Below, piece after piece: positions 24,722-32,737 of a stretch of 64,000 bases of DNA (its first letter is position 1; each line of letters begins with the position of its first letter). This stretch comes from Pedobacter soli (lineage in GTDB: Bacteria > Bacteroidota > Bacteroidia > Sphingobacteriales > Sphingobacteriaceae), in NCBI RefSeq assembly GCF_900101435.1, contig NZ_FMZH01000016.1, forward strand, positions 1 through 64,000. Reading direction: 5' to 3'. A model generated the notes under the pieces. That model did not search any database, was not told where the DNA came from, and saw nothing but the letters and a program-made list of their open reading frames with translations. The translations under genes were made by a program, and so were the position numbers.

Positions 24722-26566
24722 TTAAAACGCTATTACCTGCGCCGAAACTGGTCCAACCTTAACGGGTATTGCCGTTCCTGCAGGGATGTTTAATTTTTTA
24801 TTGGTCAGCAGCTCTGTAACCGGGTCTGAAGATTTTACCTTTAAAATCTGATCCGGGATTTCGATGTTCGCGGTTAAAGTTTCCTTTCTGTCGAAATTAG
24901 CCACCACCAACAAACGTTGTTTGCCCGAGTAACGGATAAAAGCATACATGCGGTTATTCATATTTCCACTTAACGGAACTTCATAAATATCGCCATGCAC
25001 AATTGCATCGCTACTGGTGGTTACCTTTAGCAGTTGTTGATAGTAAGCCCTTAACTTTTTCTGATCATCAGTTAATTTTCCTCCATCAAAAGCACCGCCG
25101 TTCATCCATTGCTGATGGTTGGGTACACCCCAGTAATCGAAAATGGTAGTGCGGTTATCGTCGCCACCAAAACCCTCTTCTCCTTTTCCGGGCTCACCAA
25201 CCTCCTGACCAAAATAAAGCATTACGGGGCCAGCGCCTAAAGTAGCTGAAACTACCATAGCGGGTAAAGCCAGCTCAGCCTTACCGGCAAAACCTAATGA
25301 AGCAATACGTTCTTCATCGTGGTTTTCTAAAAACCGCAACATGTGATGGCCAAAACCGGCACTTTCTTTCTGCCAAACCTTACTGATCTCTTTTACATCA
25401 GCGTTTGATTCGTTCCTGATCAACCTTTTTAAGCCATCATATAAACCTACTTTATCGTAAAGGTAATCGAATTTACCTTCGTCTAAATATTGTTTGTAAA
25501 CCTGTGGATTATAGGCTTCGCCCAGGAAAATTAAATCAGGGTTCTCCTTTTTAACTTGTGGAATCACCCAGTTCCAGAAAGCAATAGGTACCATTTCGGC
25601 CATATCGCAACGGAAACCATCTACTCCTTTATGGGTCCAGTAGATTAAAATATCGCGCATTTTTAACCAAACCGGCGGGATGGGATCAAAATAAGTTTTC
25701 TCTCCATTCTGATAATCAACTCCATAATTTAACTTAATGGTTTCGAACCAATCGTCGTATTTGGGTTGGGCAGCAAACACATTGTTACCCGTTGCTTTTG
25801 CGGGATTTTCATCAAACTTTCCATCTTGCAAAACGGCAACCGGCGTTTGTTTAGGTTCATGCTGCGGAACCAGAAATTTTTGTCCGGGAATGTAGTAAAA
25901 ATCATTTTTCGCACTAAAACCCTGTGTTACATCATCCTGTTCACCAAAATCGACCACATTTTTAGGCTTGGCATAAGAATGATAACTTCGCGCCACATGG
26001 TTGGGCACAAAATCGATAATTACTTTCAGGTTTTTAGCATGGGTTCTTTTTACCAGCGATTCAAACTCCTGCATGCGGTTTTTAACATCGACAGCCAAAT
26101 CGGGATCTACATCGTAATAATCGCGGATGGCATAAGGCGAACCTGCCCTTCCTTTCACCACATCGGCATCATCTACCTTGATTCCGTAGGCCGAATAATC
26201 GGTTAAACTGGCATGCGCAATTGCACCAGTGTACCAAACGTAGTTTACATGCAGTTCTTTAATCCCATCTAAAGCTTTATCGGTAATATCGTTAAACTTA
26301 CCCGAACCATTTTGCTGAATGGTGCCGTAAGGGATATTGGTCGTATTTTTATTCCCGAATAAACGGGGCAGTAACTGATAGATAACGATTTGTTTATCGT
26401 TCATTTTTCGGGGCTGTTTTTGTGCAAAGGATGATGATGAAATTAGTAAAAATAGAATTGACACAAAGCATGCTATCCTAGTGAGATTGCTTCGTCGTTC
26501 CTCCTCGCAATGACGGATCATTGAGAAAGATACATTTTCCATTTTACGTTTTACAGCTAGAATCAT
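24722..26566 (-). CDS. GH13 alpha-amylase-family glycosidase (exported)
   Basis: A 614-residue alpha-glucan hydrolase. A hydrophobic export segment (CFVSILFLLISSSSFAQ, about 33-49) is preceded by an unusual 32-residue N terminus. The catalytic barrel starts at IVIYQLLPRLFG and shows FVPNHV, nucleophile D321 in GFRCDMAEM, acid E350 in FLGEAYNP and D417 in LENHDEER. A long insertion lies at 205-300. The ATG at 26566 overlaps the GH65 stop as ATGA, suggesting translational coupling. Residues 16-29 (MIRHCEEERRSNL) are encoded by a dispersed genomic repeat at 26481-26517, so the N terminus looks secondarily extended. Confidence 0.9.
   Translation of the reverse strand: MILAVKRKMENVSFSMIRHCEEERRSNLTRIACFVSILFLLISSSSFAQKQPRKMNDKQIVIYQLLPRLFGNKNTTNIPYGTIQQNGSGKFNDITDKALDGIKELHVNYVWYTGAIAHASLTDYSAYGIKVDDADVVKGRAGSPYAIRDYYDVDPDLAVDVKNRMQEFESLVKRTHAKNLKVIIDFVPNHVARSYHSYAKPKNVVDFGEQDDVTQGFSAKNDFYYIPGQKFLVPQHEPKQTPVAVLQDGKFDENPAKATGNNVFAAQPKYDDWFETIKLNYGVDYQNGEKTYFDPIPPVWLKMRDILIYWTHKGVDGFRCDMAEMVPIAFWNWVIPQVKKENPDLIFLGEAYNPQVYKQYLDEGKFDYLYDKVGLYDGLKRLIRNESNADVKEISKVWQKESAGFGHHMLRFLENHDEERIASLGFAGKAELALPAMVVSATLGAGPVMLYFGQEVGEPGKGEEGFGGDDNRTTIFDYWGVPNHQQWMNGGAFDGGKLTDDQKKLRAYYQQLLKVTTSSDAIVHGDIYEVPLSGNMNNRMYAFIRYSGKQRLLVVANFDRKETLTANIEIPDQILKVKSSDPVTELLTNKKLNIPAGTAIPVKVGPVSAQVIAF
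26481..26517. repeat. Dispersed repeat GTCATTGCGAGGAGGAACG..., inside a coding region
   Basis: On the minus strand CGTCATTGCGAGGAGGAA followed by CGACGAAGCAATCTCAC matches a repeat that is extremely common in Bacteroidota genomes, usually intergenic. Here it is read in frame as RHCEEERRSNLT near the start of the GH13 amylase. Confidence 0.75.
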
Positions 26567-28881
26567 ACCAACGCGGCGTTATTTACTTCAATTTCGGCAT
26601 TTCCATCCAATTGATAAAATTGGTTTCTGATACCGATTTCCAAGCCTACAGTGCTGTTGTTTTTAATGTTTATGCCGTTTTCTGCAATATTAATTTTTAA
26701 AGTAGCTCCCCTGAAACCAATGGTGAAAGAAAACGATTTCCATTTGCCAGGTAAGAATGGGTTAAACTGCAATTTGCCGTTGCGTACACGCATACCTGCA
26801 AAGCCTTCTACAACACTCATCCAGGTACCTGCCATAGAGGTAATGTGCAATCCATCTTCGGTATCGTTGTTATAATCGTCGAGATCTAAACGGGCAGTAC
26901 GCAGATAAAATTCGTAAGCACGTGCTTCATCATTTAATTTGGCAGCCAAAATGCTATGCACACAAGGTGATAAAGAACTTTCGTGAACGGTACGCGGTTC
27001 ATAGAAATCGAAGTTTCTCCTGATGGTTTCTAAATCGTAATCTTCCTCAAAGAAATACAATCCCTGTAAAACATCGGCCTGTTTAATAAAGCACGAGCGT
27101 AATATGCGATCCCAGCTCCATTTCTGGTTAATTGGTCTTTCGCTTGCCGGTAAATCTTTAACCAAAATCTGCTCTTTATCCAGGTAACCATCCTGCTGTA
27201 AGAAAATACCCTGCGCTTTATCTTCCGGATAGTACATCTTTTCGATAATATCGGCCCAGTCAGCAAATTCTTTCTGGTCGAAACTTAAGCTTTTAACCAG
27301 GCTGTTGTATTTTTCTGGTTGTTGTTTTTGTACAATTTCAGCAGCTTCGGTAGCATATTTCATGCACCAGGTAGCCAGTAAATTGGTGTACCAGTTGTTG
27401 TTTACGTTATTCTCGTATTCGTTAGGTCCGGTTACGCCAAGCATTACATATTGCTGTTTTTCGTTGCTCCAGTTAACACGTTGTTTCCAAAAACGGGCAA
27501 TGCTTATTAACACTTCCAAACCGTAGTCGGCCAGGTAACTTTCATCACCAGTATAGCGGATGTAGTTATAAATGGCAAAAGCAATGGCGCCGTTGCGGTG
27601 TATTTCTTCGAAGGTAATTTCCCATTCGTTATGGCATTCTTCTCCGTTCATGGTTACCATCGGATACAATGCTGCTCCATCTTTGAAACCTAATTTAGCT
27701 GCATTTTCTATGGCTTTGTCCAATTGCTTGTGGCGATAAACCAACAGATTTTTACTTACTTCCTGCGGAGCGGTTGCCAGGTAAAAAGGAACACAATAAG
27801 CTTCAGTATCCCAGTAAGTAGAGCCTCCGTATTTCTCGCCTGTAAATCCTTTCGGACCGATGTTTAGCCGGTCGTCTTTACCGGTATAGGTTTGAAACAA
27901 TTGAAAAATATTGAAACGGATAGCTTGCTGGGCAGCTACATCACCTTCAATTACGATATCGCTTTCTTCCCATTTGGTGGCCCATGCCGCAGCCTGTTCC
28001 TGCAATAAGGTATCGAAACCTTTAGCTACAGCGCTGGCAATAACCGATTGGGTTTCTTTTAAAAGTGCATCTTTAGGATAATTTTCGGAAGATAAATTGG
28101 CCGCAATTTTAATCAGCGTTACTTCTTCATTTGTTTTAACCGCTACAGCAAAAGTTTGACCTACAAATTTTTCTTTGCGTACTTCTGTAGTATCAATAGC
28201 TAACGGTTGGCCGTTTTGGTAAACCTGAATATGGCTTCCGGTGCAAACTTCAAATTCGGTTTTCTTGGTTCTTAGCTGAATATAAGCCTCAGCACCAGAA
28301 ATTTGATCAGTTACCTGATCCCAGAATTTTTCATCGTAGTTGCTATCCTGATTTTTAACATCACCATCAATAAAGGGAGTTAAAGTTAAGGTTCCTTCGA
28401 AGTTTAAAGGTGTAATGCTGTAACGGATTGCTCCTACTTCATCATCGGCAATGCTACAAAAACGGGTAGCTTTAACTTTAACTGTCTTGCCGCTTTTTAA
28501 TTTAGCAGTGAAAGTACGCTCCAGGTATCCTTCGTGCATATTCAGTACCCGTTTAAAATCGCTCACCGCTGCAGTAGCCAAATCAAGTACTTCATCGTCG
28601 ATTTTAACTCCAATCCCCACCCAATTTGCGGCATTTAAAACTTTGGCAAAATATTCAGGATAACCGTTTTTCCACCAGCCCACACGGGTTTTATCGGGAT
28701 AATATACCCCTGCTACATAGTTGCCCAACAGGGTTTCGCCGGTGTAAGTTTCTTCAAAATTGGCACGTTGCCCCATGCGGCCATTACCTAAACTGAAAAT
28801 ACTTTCCGAAATTTTATTTAAATGTGGATCAAAACCTTCTTCGATAATGTTCCACTCATCTGCTTTAATGTAATTCTTCAT
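26563..28881 (-). CDS. GH65 disaccharide phosphorylase, probably maltose phosphorylase
   Basis: A 772-residue cytoplasmic enzyme without a signal peptide. GH65 phosphorylases split alpha-glucosides with inorganic phosphate to beta-glucose-1-phosphate and glucose. The (alpha/alpha)6 barrel has TYWDTEAYCVPFYL (357 on), the general acid E488 in TGPNEYENNVNNN, and the phosphate-binding KQADVLQGL near 600. The N-terminal beta-sandwich and C-terminal beta sheets are both present. The adjacent pgmB consumes its product, which fits maltose phosphorylase; kojibiose or trehalose phosphorylase cannot be excluded by sequence alone. It overlaps the downstream GH13 gene by 4 bp. Confidence 0.92.
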   Translation of the reverse strand: MKNYIKADEWNIIEEGFDPHLNKISESIFSLGNGRMGQRANFEETYTGETLLGNYVAGVYYPDKTRVGWWKNGYPEYFAKVLNAANWVGIGVKIDDEVLDLATAAVSDFKRVLNMHEGYLERTFTAKLKSGKTVKVKATRFCSIADDEVGAIRYSITPLNFEGTLTLTPFIDGDVKNQDSNYDEKFWDQVTDQISGAEAYIQLRTKKTEFEVCTGSHIQVYQNGQPLAIDTTEVRKEKFVGQTFAVAVKTNEEVTLIKIAANLSSENYPKDALLKETQSVIASAVAKGFDTLLQEQAAAWATKWEESDIVIEGDVAAQQAIRFNIFQLFQTYTGKDDRLNIGPKGFTGEKYGGSTYWDTEAYCVPFYLATAPQEVSKNLLVYRHKQLDKAIENAAKLGFKDGAALYPMVTMNGEECHNEWEITFEEIHRNGAIAFAIYNYIRYTGDESYLADYGLEVLISIARFWKQRVNWSNEKQQYVMLGVTGPNEYENNVNNNWYTNLLATWCMKYATEAAEIVQKQQPEKYNSLVKSLSFDQKEFADWADIIEKMYYPEDKAQGIFLQQDGYLDKEQILVKDLPASERPINQKWSWDRILRSCFIKQADVLQGLYFFEEDYDLETIRRNFDFYEPRTVHESSLSPCVHSILAAKLNDEARAYEFYLRTARLDLDDYNNDTEDGLHITSMAGTWMSVVEGFAGMRVRNGKLQFNPFLPGKWKSFSFTIGFRGATLKINIAENGINIKNNSTVGLEIGIRNQFYQLDGNAEIEVNNAALV

Positions 28882-28885
28882 TTTC

Positions 28886-28955
28886 TAGTATCAAGTAGTT
28901 AGTATCAAGTAATTGGTATTAGGTATCAAGATAAAACCACACTTGATACTTGCTA
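28886..28955. repeat. TAGTATCAAGTA repeat cluster
   Basis: Between pgmB and GH65, variants of TAGTATCAAGTA and its inverse TACTTGATACT-like words follow one another (AGTATCAAGTAGTTAGTATC, GGTATTAGGTATCAAG, CTTGATACTTGCTACTT). A smaller cluster of the same words lies at 2211-2240. Confidence 0.6.
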
Positions 28956-28971
28956 CTTACTTGCTGCTCCT

Positions 28972-29658
28972 TTACAATTCTTCTAAATCCTTTACTGTTA
29001 ATTTATCCAATCCGCTTACTACCTTGTCAGCTTCGGTAAGCACACTTTTTTCACCAATTCCAATGGCTTTCATTCCTCCTCTTTTGGCAGCTTCTACACC
29101 GGCTACAGCATCCTCAAAAACCACGCATTCTTCTGGCTTGAAACCTAAGAGTGATGCGCCCTTTAAAAAAACTTCGGGATCGGGTTTGGATTTGGTAACC
29201 ATATTACCGTCCACAATTTCATCAAAGAAATGCGCCAGTTGCGTTCTTTCTAATATCGTTGCCGAGTTTTTACTTGCAGAGCCCAATGCCAGTTTATAAC
29301 CCGCCTGATGAATGGCTGTAAGGAATTCGACCGTACCCGGCAAAACCTCTGCTGGAGTCATTTTGGTGATCATATCTACATACCAGCTATTTTTTAAAGT
29401 AGCCAGTTCTTCTTTCTCGGTATCGGTTTTGGTTACCCCACCCCAGGCTAAAATCTTATTTAAACTCTCTACCCTGCTTACCCCTTTCAACTGCTCGTTC
29501 TGCACTTCGGTAAAATCGAAACCCATGGTATTGGCCAAACGTTTCCAGGCCTGATAGTGGTACACGGCGGTATCAACCAGCACGCCATCCAGATCGAAGA
29601 GACAAGCCTTTATTTGAGATTTGAGACCTGAGATTTGAGATTTGAGATTTTCTTGCAT
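28972..29658 (-). CDS. pgmB: Beta-phosphoglucomutase
   Basis: HAD-superfamily enzyme that converts beta-glucose-1-phosphate from GH65 phosphorolysis to glucose-6-phosphate. The 228 residues include ACLFDLDGVLVDT with nucleophile D22 and acid/base D24, the cap, GSASKNSA (motif II), K in TKSKPDPEVF and the metal-binding VVFEDAVAG. The first 16 residues (MQENLKSQISGLKSQI) are encoded by a 7-bp tandem repeat; the catalytic fold begins just after. The gene lies between the SusA-like gene and GH65, in line with a phosphorolytic maltose route. Confidence 0.93.
   Translation of the reverse strand: MQENLKSQISGLKSQIKACLFDLDGVLVDTAVYHYQAWKRLANTMGFDFTEVQNEQLKGVSRVESLNKILAWGGVTKTDTEKEELATLKNSWYVDMITKMTPAEVLPGTVEFLTAIHQAGYKLALGSASKNSATILERTQLAHFFDEIVDGNMVTKSKPDPEVFLKGASLLGFKPEECVVFEDAVAGVEAAKRGGMKAIGIGEKSVLTEADKVVSGLDKLTVKDLEEL
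29613..29650. repeat. Heptanucleotide tandem repeat (TTTGAGA)5 within pgmB
   Basis: Units at 29613, 29620, 29627 (variant CCTGAGA), 29634 and 29641, then TTT. On the coding strand this is AATCTCA repeated, giving LKSQISGLKSQI. The ATG at 29658 lies only 8 bp beyond the array, and gain or loss of a unit would shift the frame ahead of the catalytic Asp. Confidence 0.85.
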
Positions 29659-29699
29659 CTTTCTATTTCTGGCCGTAGACTGAAGTCGACGGCAATAAA

Positions 29700-31640
29700 T
29701 TAATTTAATTCGAGTACTAACGTTGTCTTGGCAGGCACTTTAATGTTTTTAAAATCGATGTTCTCTCCGGAGATTACATTTTTAGCAGTTGTAATGCCAG
29801 TTGTTCTTTCGGCGAAGCGATCGGTGTTTAATGATTTCTCTTTTTCTGTGTTGTTTACAATAACCATTACAGCGCCTTTTGGTTCGGCATTGTAGCGGAA
29901 ATACACATACACATCATCCTGTGGTACAAACTGCATCAGCTTTCCGTTTTGCAGGGCTGCGCTATTTTTACGGAAATTGGCCAGCGTTCTAACAAAATTG
30001 AAAGCTTCGTTTTCTTTTGCTGTGCGACCATCGGCCACGAACTTATCTTTTTTGTCACCTTCCCATCCACCTGGAAAATCAGAGCGTACCAGACCATCAG
30101 GATTGGAGAAGTTTTTCATCAGAATTTCGGTGCCATAGTACATTTGCGGGATACCGCGCATGGTTAATAAGATGGCCATCCCCATTTTATATTTATCGAA
30201 ATCTTCGTTCACTACCGAGTAAAAACGGCTCATATCGTGGTTATCGAGTGCAATGCAATTGCGGGTTGGATCCTGGTATAAAAAGTCGTGCGCAACTACA
30301 TCGTATAACCGGTTAATGCCATCTGTCCAGCCGTTTTTGCCGTTCAAAGCTTCGTAAATGGCATCTTTAACGGCCATATCGGTAATGCCTGGCAAATGTG
30401 TATCGAAACCGCGGTTTACGGTATTGCCCTGGGTAAAAAAGGCCTGGTTAGCAACACCGTTTACAAAGGTTTCGCCAAAAATCGACAGCCTAGGAAACTC
30501 TGCTTTAATTTTAACGGCCCAATCGGCCATGTAAGCCGGGTCGTTATAAGGATAGGTATCTAAACGCAGTCCGTCGATACCTGCATATTCAATCCACCAG
30601 ATGTGATTTTGGGTCAGGTAATTTTGGACATAAGGATTTTGCTCGTTTAAATCGGGCATCGAAGGTACAAACCAGCCATTCAGCATTTGCTTGCGGTCGG
30701 CAGTAGCGGCATGGGTATCCATTACGGTTTGATCGCGGTAACTGGTTTGGGTATATTTTGGCCATTGGTTTAACCAGCTTTTCATCGGTAAATCTTTATA
30801 AAACCAGTGCTGGGTGCCAATATGGTTGTGTACAATATCTTTAATCACTTTCATACCTTTGGCGTGGGCAGCAGCTACATATTGTTTGTAAAGCGCATTC
30901 GTTCCATAACGCGGATCGATTTTATAGTGATCGGTTACGGCATAGCCATGATAAGAAGCCTGAGCCATATCGTTTTCTACCTCCGGGGTCATCCAAACGG
31001 TAGTTACGCCTAAATCTTTCAGGTAATCGAGGTGATTCATCACTCCTTGTATGTCGCCGCCGTGGCGGTAGTACATGCTATCGCGGTTTAAGGCGGTTTC
31101 ATTTAAGCCCTTCACCACATCATTGGTTTTATCGCCATTGGCGAAGCGATCGGGCATTAACAGGTAAATGAAATCTTTTTGCGTTACGCCTTGAATCCGG
31201 CCTGCGCTTTTATCGCGGGTTTTTAATTCGTAGCTGTAACTGAATATTTTTTTGCCGTTTACGAGAAAGTTAATTGGGAACGTTCCCGATTTTACGGTTG
31301 CCGAAAGGCTTAAATCGAGGAAAAGGTAATTTGGATTTTCTACTTTATTTACCTTAACGAGTTTAACGCCAGGATAATTTAAGGTTACGGTTGTACGGGC
31401 AATCTGATCGCCATGTACCAATAATTGTAATTTAGGGTTTTGCATGCCGGTAAACCAGAACATGGGTTCAATACGTTCTAATTTTTGGGCAAAGAGACTG
31501 GTACTAGACGATAGCAGCACCAGAATAATGAATATTTTTTTTAATCCGGTCGGTTTGGTTTTAGACTGGATTTTAGTTTGAGCATTTTTATTTAAAGAAA
31601 GAACGGAAGAAAAAATTGCTGAGGTAAGAAATCTGATCAT
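29700..31640 (-). CDS. GH13 neopullulanase/cyclomaltodextrinase, SusA-like
   Basis: A 646-residue exported enzyme. An N-terminal Cyc-maltodext_N-like beta domain (LERIEPMFWFTGMQNPKLQL onward, about 54-145) precedes the GH13 barrel: DIVHNH, nucleophile D361 in GLRLDTYPY, acid E390 in IFGETF, D469 in LDNHDMSR. A C-terminal beta domain ends VPAKTTLVLEL. This matches the periplasmic neopullulanase SusA, which cuts imported malto-oligosaccharides. The export helix (IFIILVLLSSSTSLFAQ) is preceded by a long N-terminal stretch of about 33 residues, so the true start is uncertain, though no later Met fits. A GGGAACGTTCCC palindrome lies within the gene. Confidence 0.9.
   Translation of the reverse strand: MIRFLTSAIFSSVLSLNKNAQTKIQSKTKPTGLKKIFIILVLLSSSTSLFAQKLERIEPMFWFTGMQNPKLQLLVHGDQIARTTVTLNYPGVKLVKVNKVENPNYLFLDLSLSATVKSGTFPINFLVNGKKIFSYSYELKTRDKSAGRIQGVTQKDFIYLLMPDRFANGDKTNDVVKGLNETALNRDSMYYRHGGDIQGVMNHLDYLKDLGVTTVWMTPEVENDMAQASYHGYAVTDHYKIDPRYGTNALYKQYVAAAHAKGMKVIKDIVHNHIGTQHWFYKDLPMKSWLNQWPKYTQTSYRDQTVMDTHAATADRKQMLNGWFVPSMPDLNEQNPYVQNYLTQNHIWWIEYAGIDGLRLDTYPYNDPAYMADWAVKIKAEFPRLSIFGETFVNGVANQAFFTQGNTVNRGFDTHLPGITDMAVKDAIYEALNGKNGWTDGINRLYDVVAHDFLYQDPTRNCIALDNHDMSRFYSVVNEDFDKYKMGMAILLTMRGIPQMYYGTEILMKNFSNPDGLVRSDFPGGWEGDKKDKFVADGRTAKENEAFNFVRTLANFRKNSAALQNGKLMQFVPQDDVYVYFRYNAEPKGAVMVIVNNTEKEKSLNTDRFAERTTGITTAKNVISGENIDFKNIKVPAKTTLVLELN
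31276..31287. promoter_or_regulatory. Intragenic operator-like palindrome GGGAACGTTCCC
   Basis: The 12-bp core is identical to the core of the two long palindromes upstream of susC at 37595 and 37640. It lies about 355 nt inside the SusA-like gene and encodes part of SGTFPIN. Chance occurrence of this 12-mer in 64 kb is unlikely, but the coding context could also explain it. Confidence 0.45.
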
Positions 31641-31654
31641 GCTTAAACTTTAAA

Positions 31655-31697
31655 AGGTTAAAAAAACCCTGCAAAGATCAAAACGATCCTTACAGGG
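31655..31697 (-). terminator. Intrinsic terminator between SusE-like and SusA-like genes
   Basis: CCCTGCAAAGATC (31667-31679) pairs over 13 positions with GATCCTTACAGGG (31685-31697) around a 5-nt loop; the minus strand continues TTTTTTTAACC. It lies inside the starch locus, so it should limit read-through from susCDE to the enzyme genes. Confidence 0.85.
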
Positions 31698-31713
31698 CGA
31701 TTTTAGTTAATGA

Positions 31714-32718
31714 TTAATTTTTAACAAGGGTATATTTACTACCGGTTACATCGAGTGTAATGGTATAATTACCTGCTGCAGCTACTGCAATATCAGCGCC
31801 ACCAGCTGTTAAATTACCACCGCTGCCACCCAGGTTAACATCCCACTTATGGTCTTGTCTGAATTTAATTGAACCTGCTGTAAGGTTGGTGGTTACTTTC
31901 CAGGTTCCTTTACCATCGTTGATAAATTTCATGTCGGTATCTGTATCCCATTTACCAGGAGTTGCATCGCCAATAACGGCCCAAACTTTAGTATCTTCTA
32001 TTTTGATAGTTTTAGCAGTAAGGTTAACCGTTACCTGTTTTAAGCCGGCAACACCTGAAGCGATATCGCCCCCAGAAGTACTGATTGCACCACCACCAGC
32101 ATCGCCATAAGCTACATCCCATTTTTTCTCTGGTGTAATTTTAAAATTGCTACCATCAAATTTGATAATACCAATATATATGCCGTTGCTGGTTAATGAA
32201 ACCAAACTATCGGCAGTTGCCGGGTTCCAGCCCTGATAGTTACCTGGCACATAAATCCATGCAGATGCTAAATATGGCGTAGCGCTTAGTGTAATGATAT
32301 TGGAATAAGTTAAATCGTTTACTGCAGCTCCCGATTTTAAGCGTACTTCTACCTGGGCAGCTACACCAATTTTTCCACCTAAGGCTAAAATCATGTTGTT
32401 GATTTCGGTAACAGTAGGTGCATAGGTTTTAGTGGTAACCACTATCTCTTTCGGTGCTGCAAAGTTGGTACCCTTTAAAGCAAATTGTAAGGTAGTATTT
32501 ACCGGTACCACATAACCACTTGAAGTAGCCAGCGGATAGCTTAAGGTAACCGCTGTTTGCGCCCCATTGGCTTGTACCAAATTCAATGCAGTTGTAGAAG
32601 CAGTTAATGTTCCTGCCGTCCCAACCACCGAAACCGTTTGGGTTTCATCTTTTTTGCACGACCAAAGCGATAAAGCCAGGAAGCAAAAGGCTAAGGTTTT
32701 GAAAAATATTGATTTCAT
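31714..32718 (-). CDS. SusE/SusF-family outer-membrane starch-binding lipoprotein
   Basis: A 334-residue surface lipoprotein (lipobox LSLWSC). An N-terminal SusE domain (TLTASTTALNLVQANGAQTA) resembles an immunoglobulin fold. It is followed by two starch-binding-like repeats: one around WIYVPGNYQGWNPATAD with KITPEKKWDVAYGD, the other around VWAVIGDATPGKWDTDTDM with KFRQDHKWDVNLGG. Each keeps the aromatic residues typical of starch binding. Only two binding repeats are present, so it corresponds to SusE more than SusF. It follows susD by about 20 bp and ends in a strong terminator. Confidence 0.9.
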   Translation of the reverse strand: MKSIFFKTLAFCFLALSLWSCKKDETQTVSVVGTAGTLTASTTALNLVQANGAQTAVTLSYPLATSSGYVVPVNTTLQFALKGTNFAAPKEIVVTTKTYAPTVTEINNMILALGGKIGVAAQVEVRLKSGAAVNDLTYSNIITLSATPYLASAWIYVPGNYQGWNPATADSLVSLTSNGIYIGIIKFDGSNFKITPEKKWDVAYGDAGGGAISTSGGDIASGVAGLKQVTVNLTAKTIKIEDTKVWAVIGDATPGKWDTDTDMKFINDGKGTWKVTTNLTAGSIKFRQDHKWDVNLGGSGGNLTAGGADIAVAAAGNYTITLDVTGSKYTLVKN

Positions 32719-32737
32719 CTTTTATTAAATATGAAGA

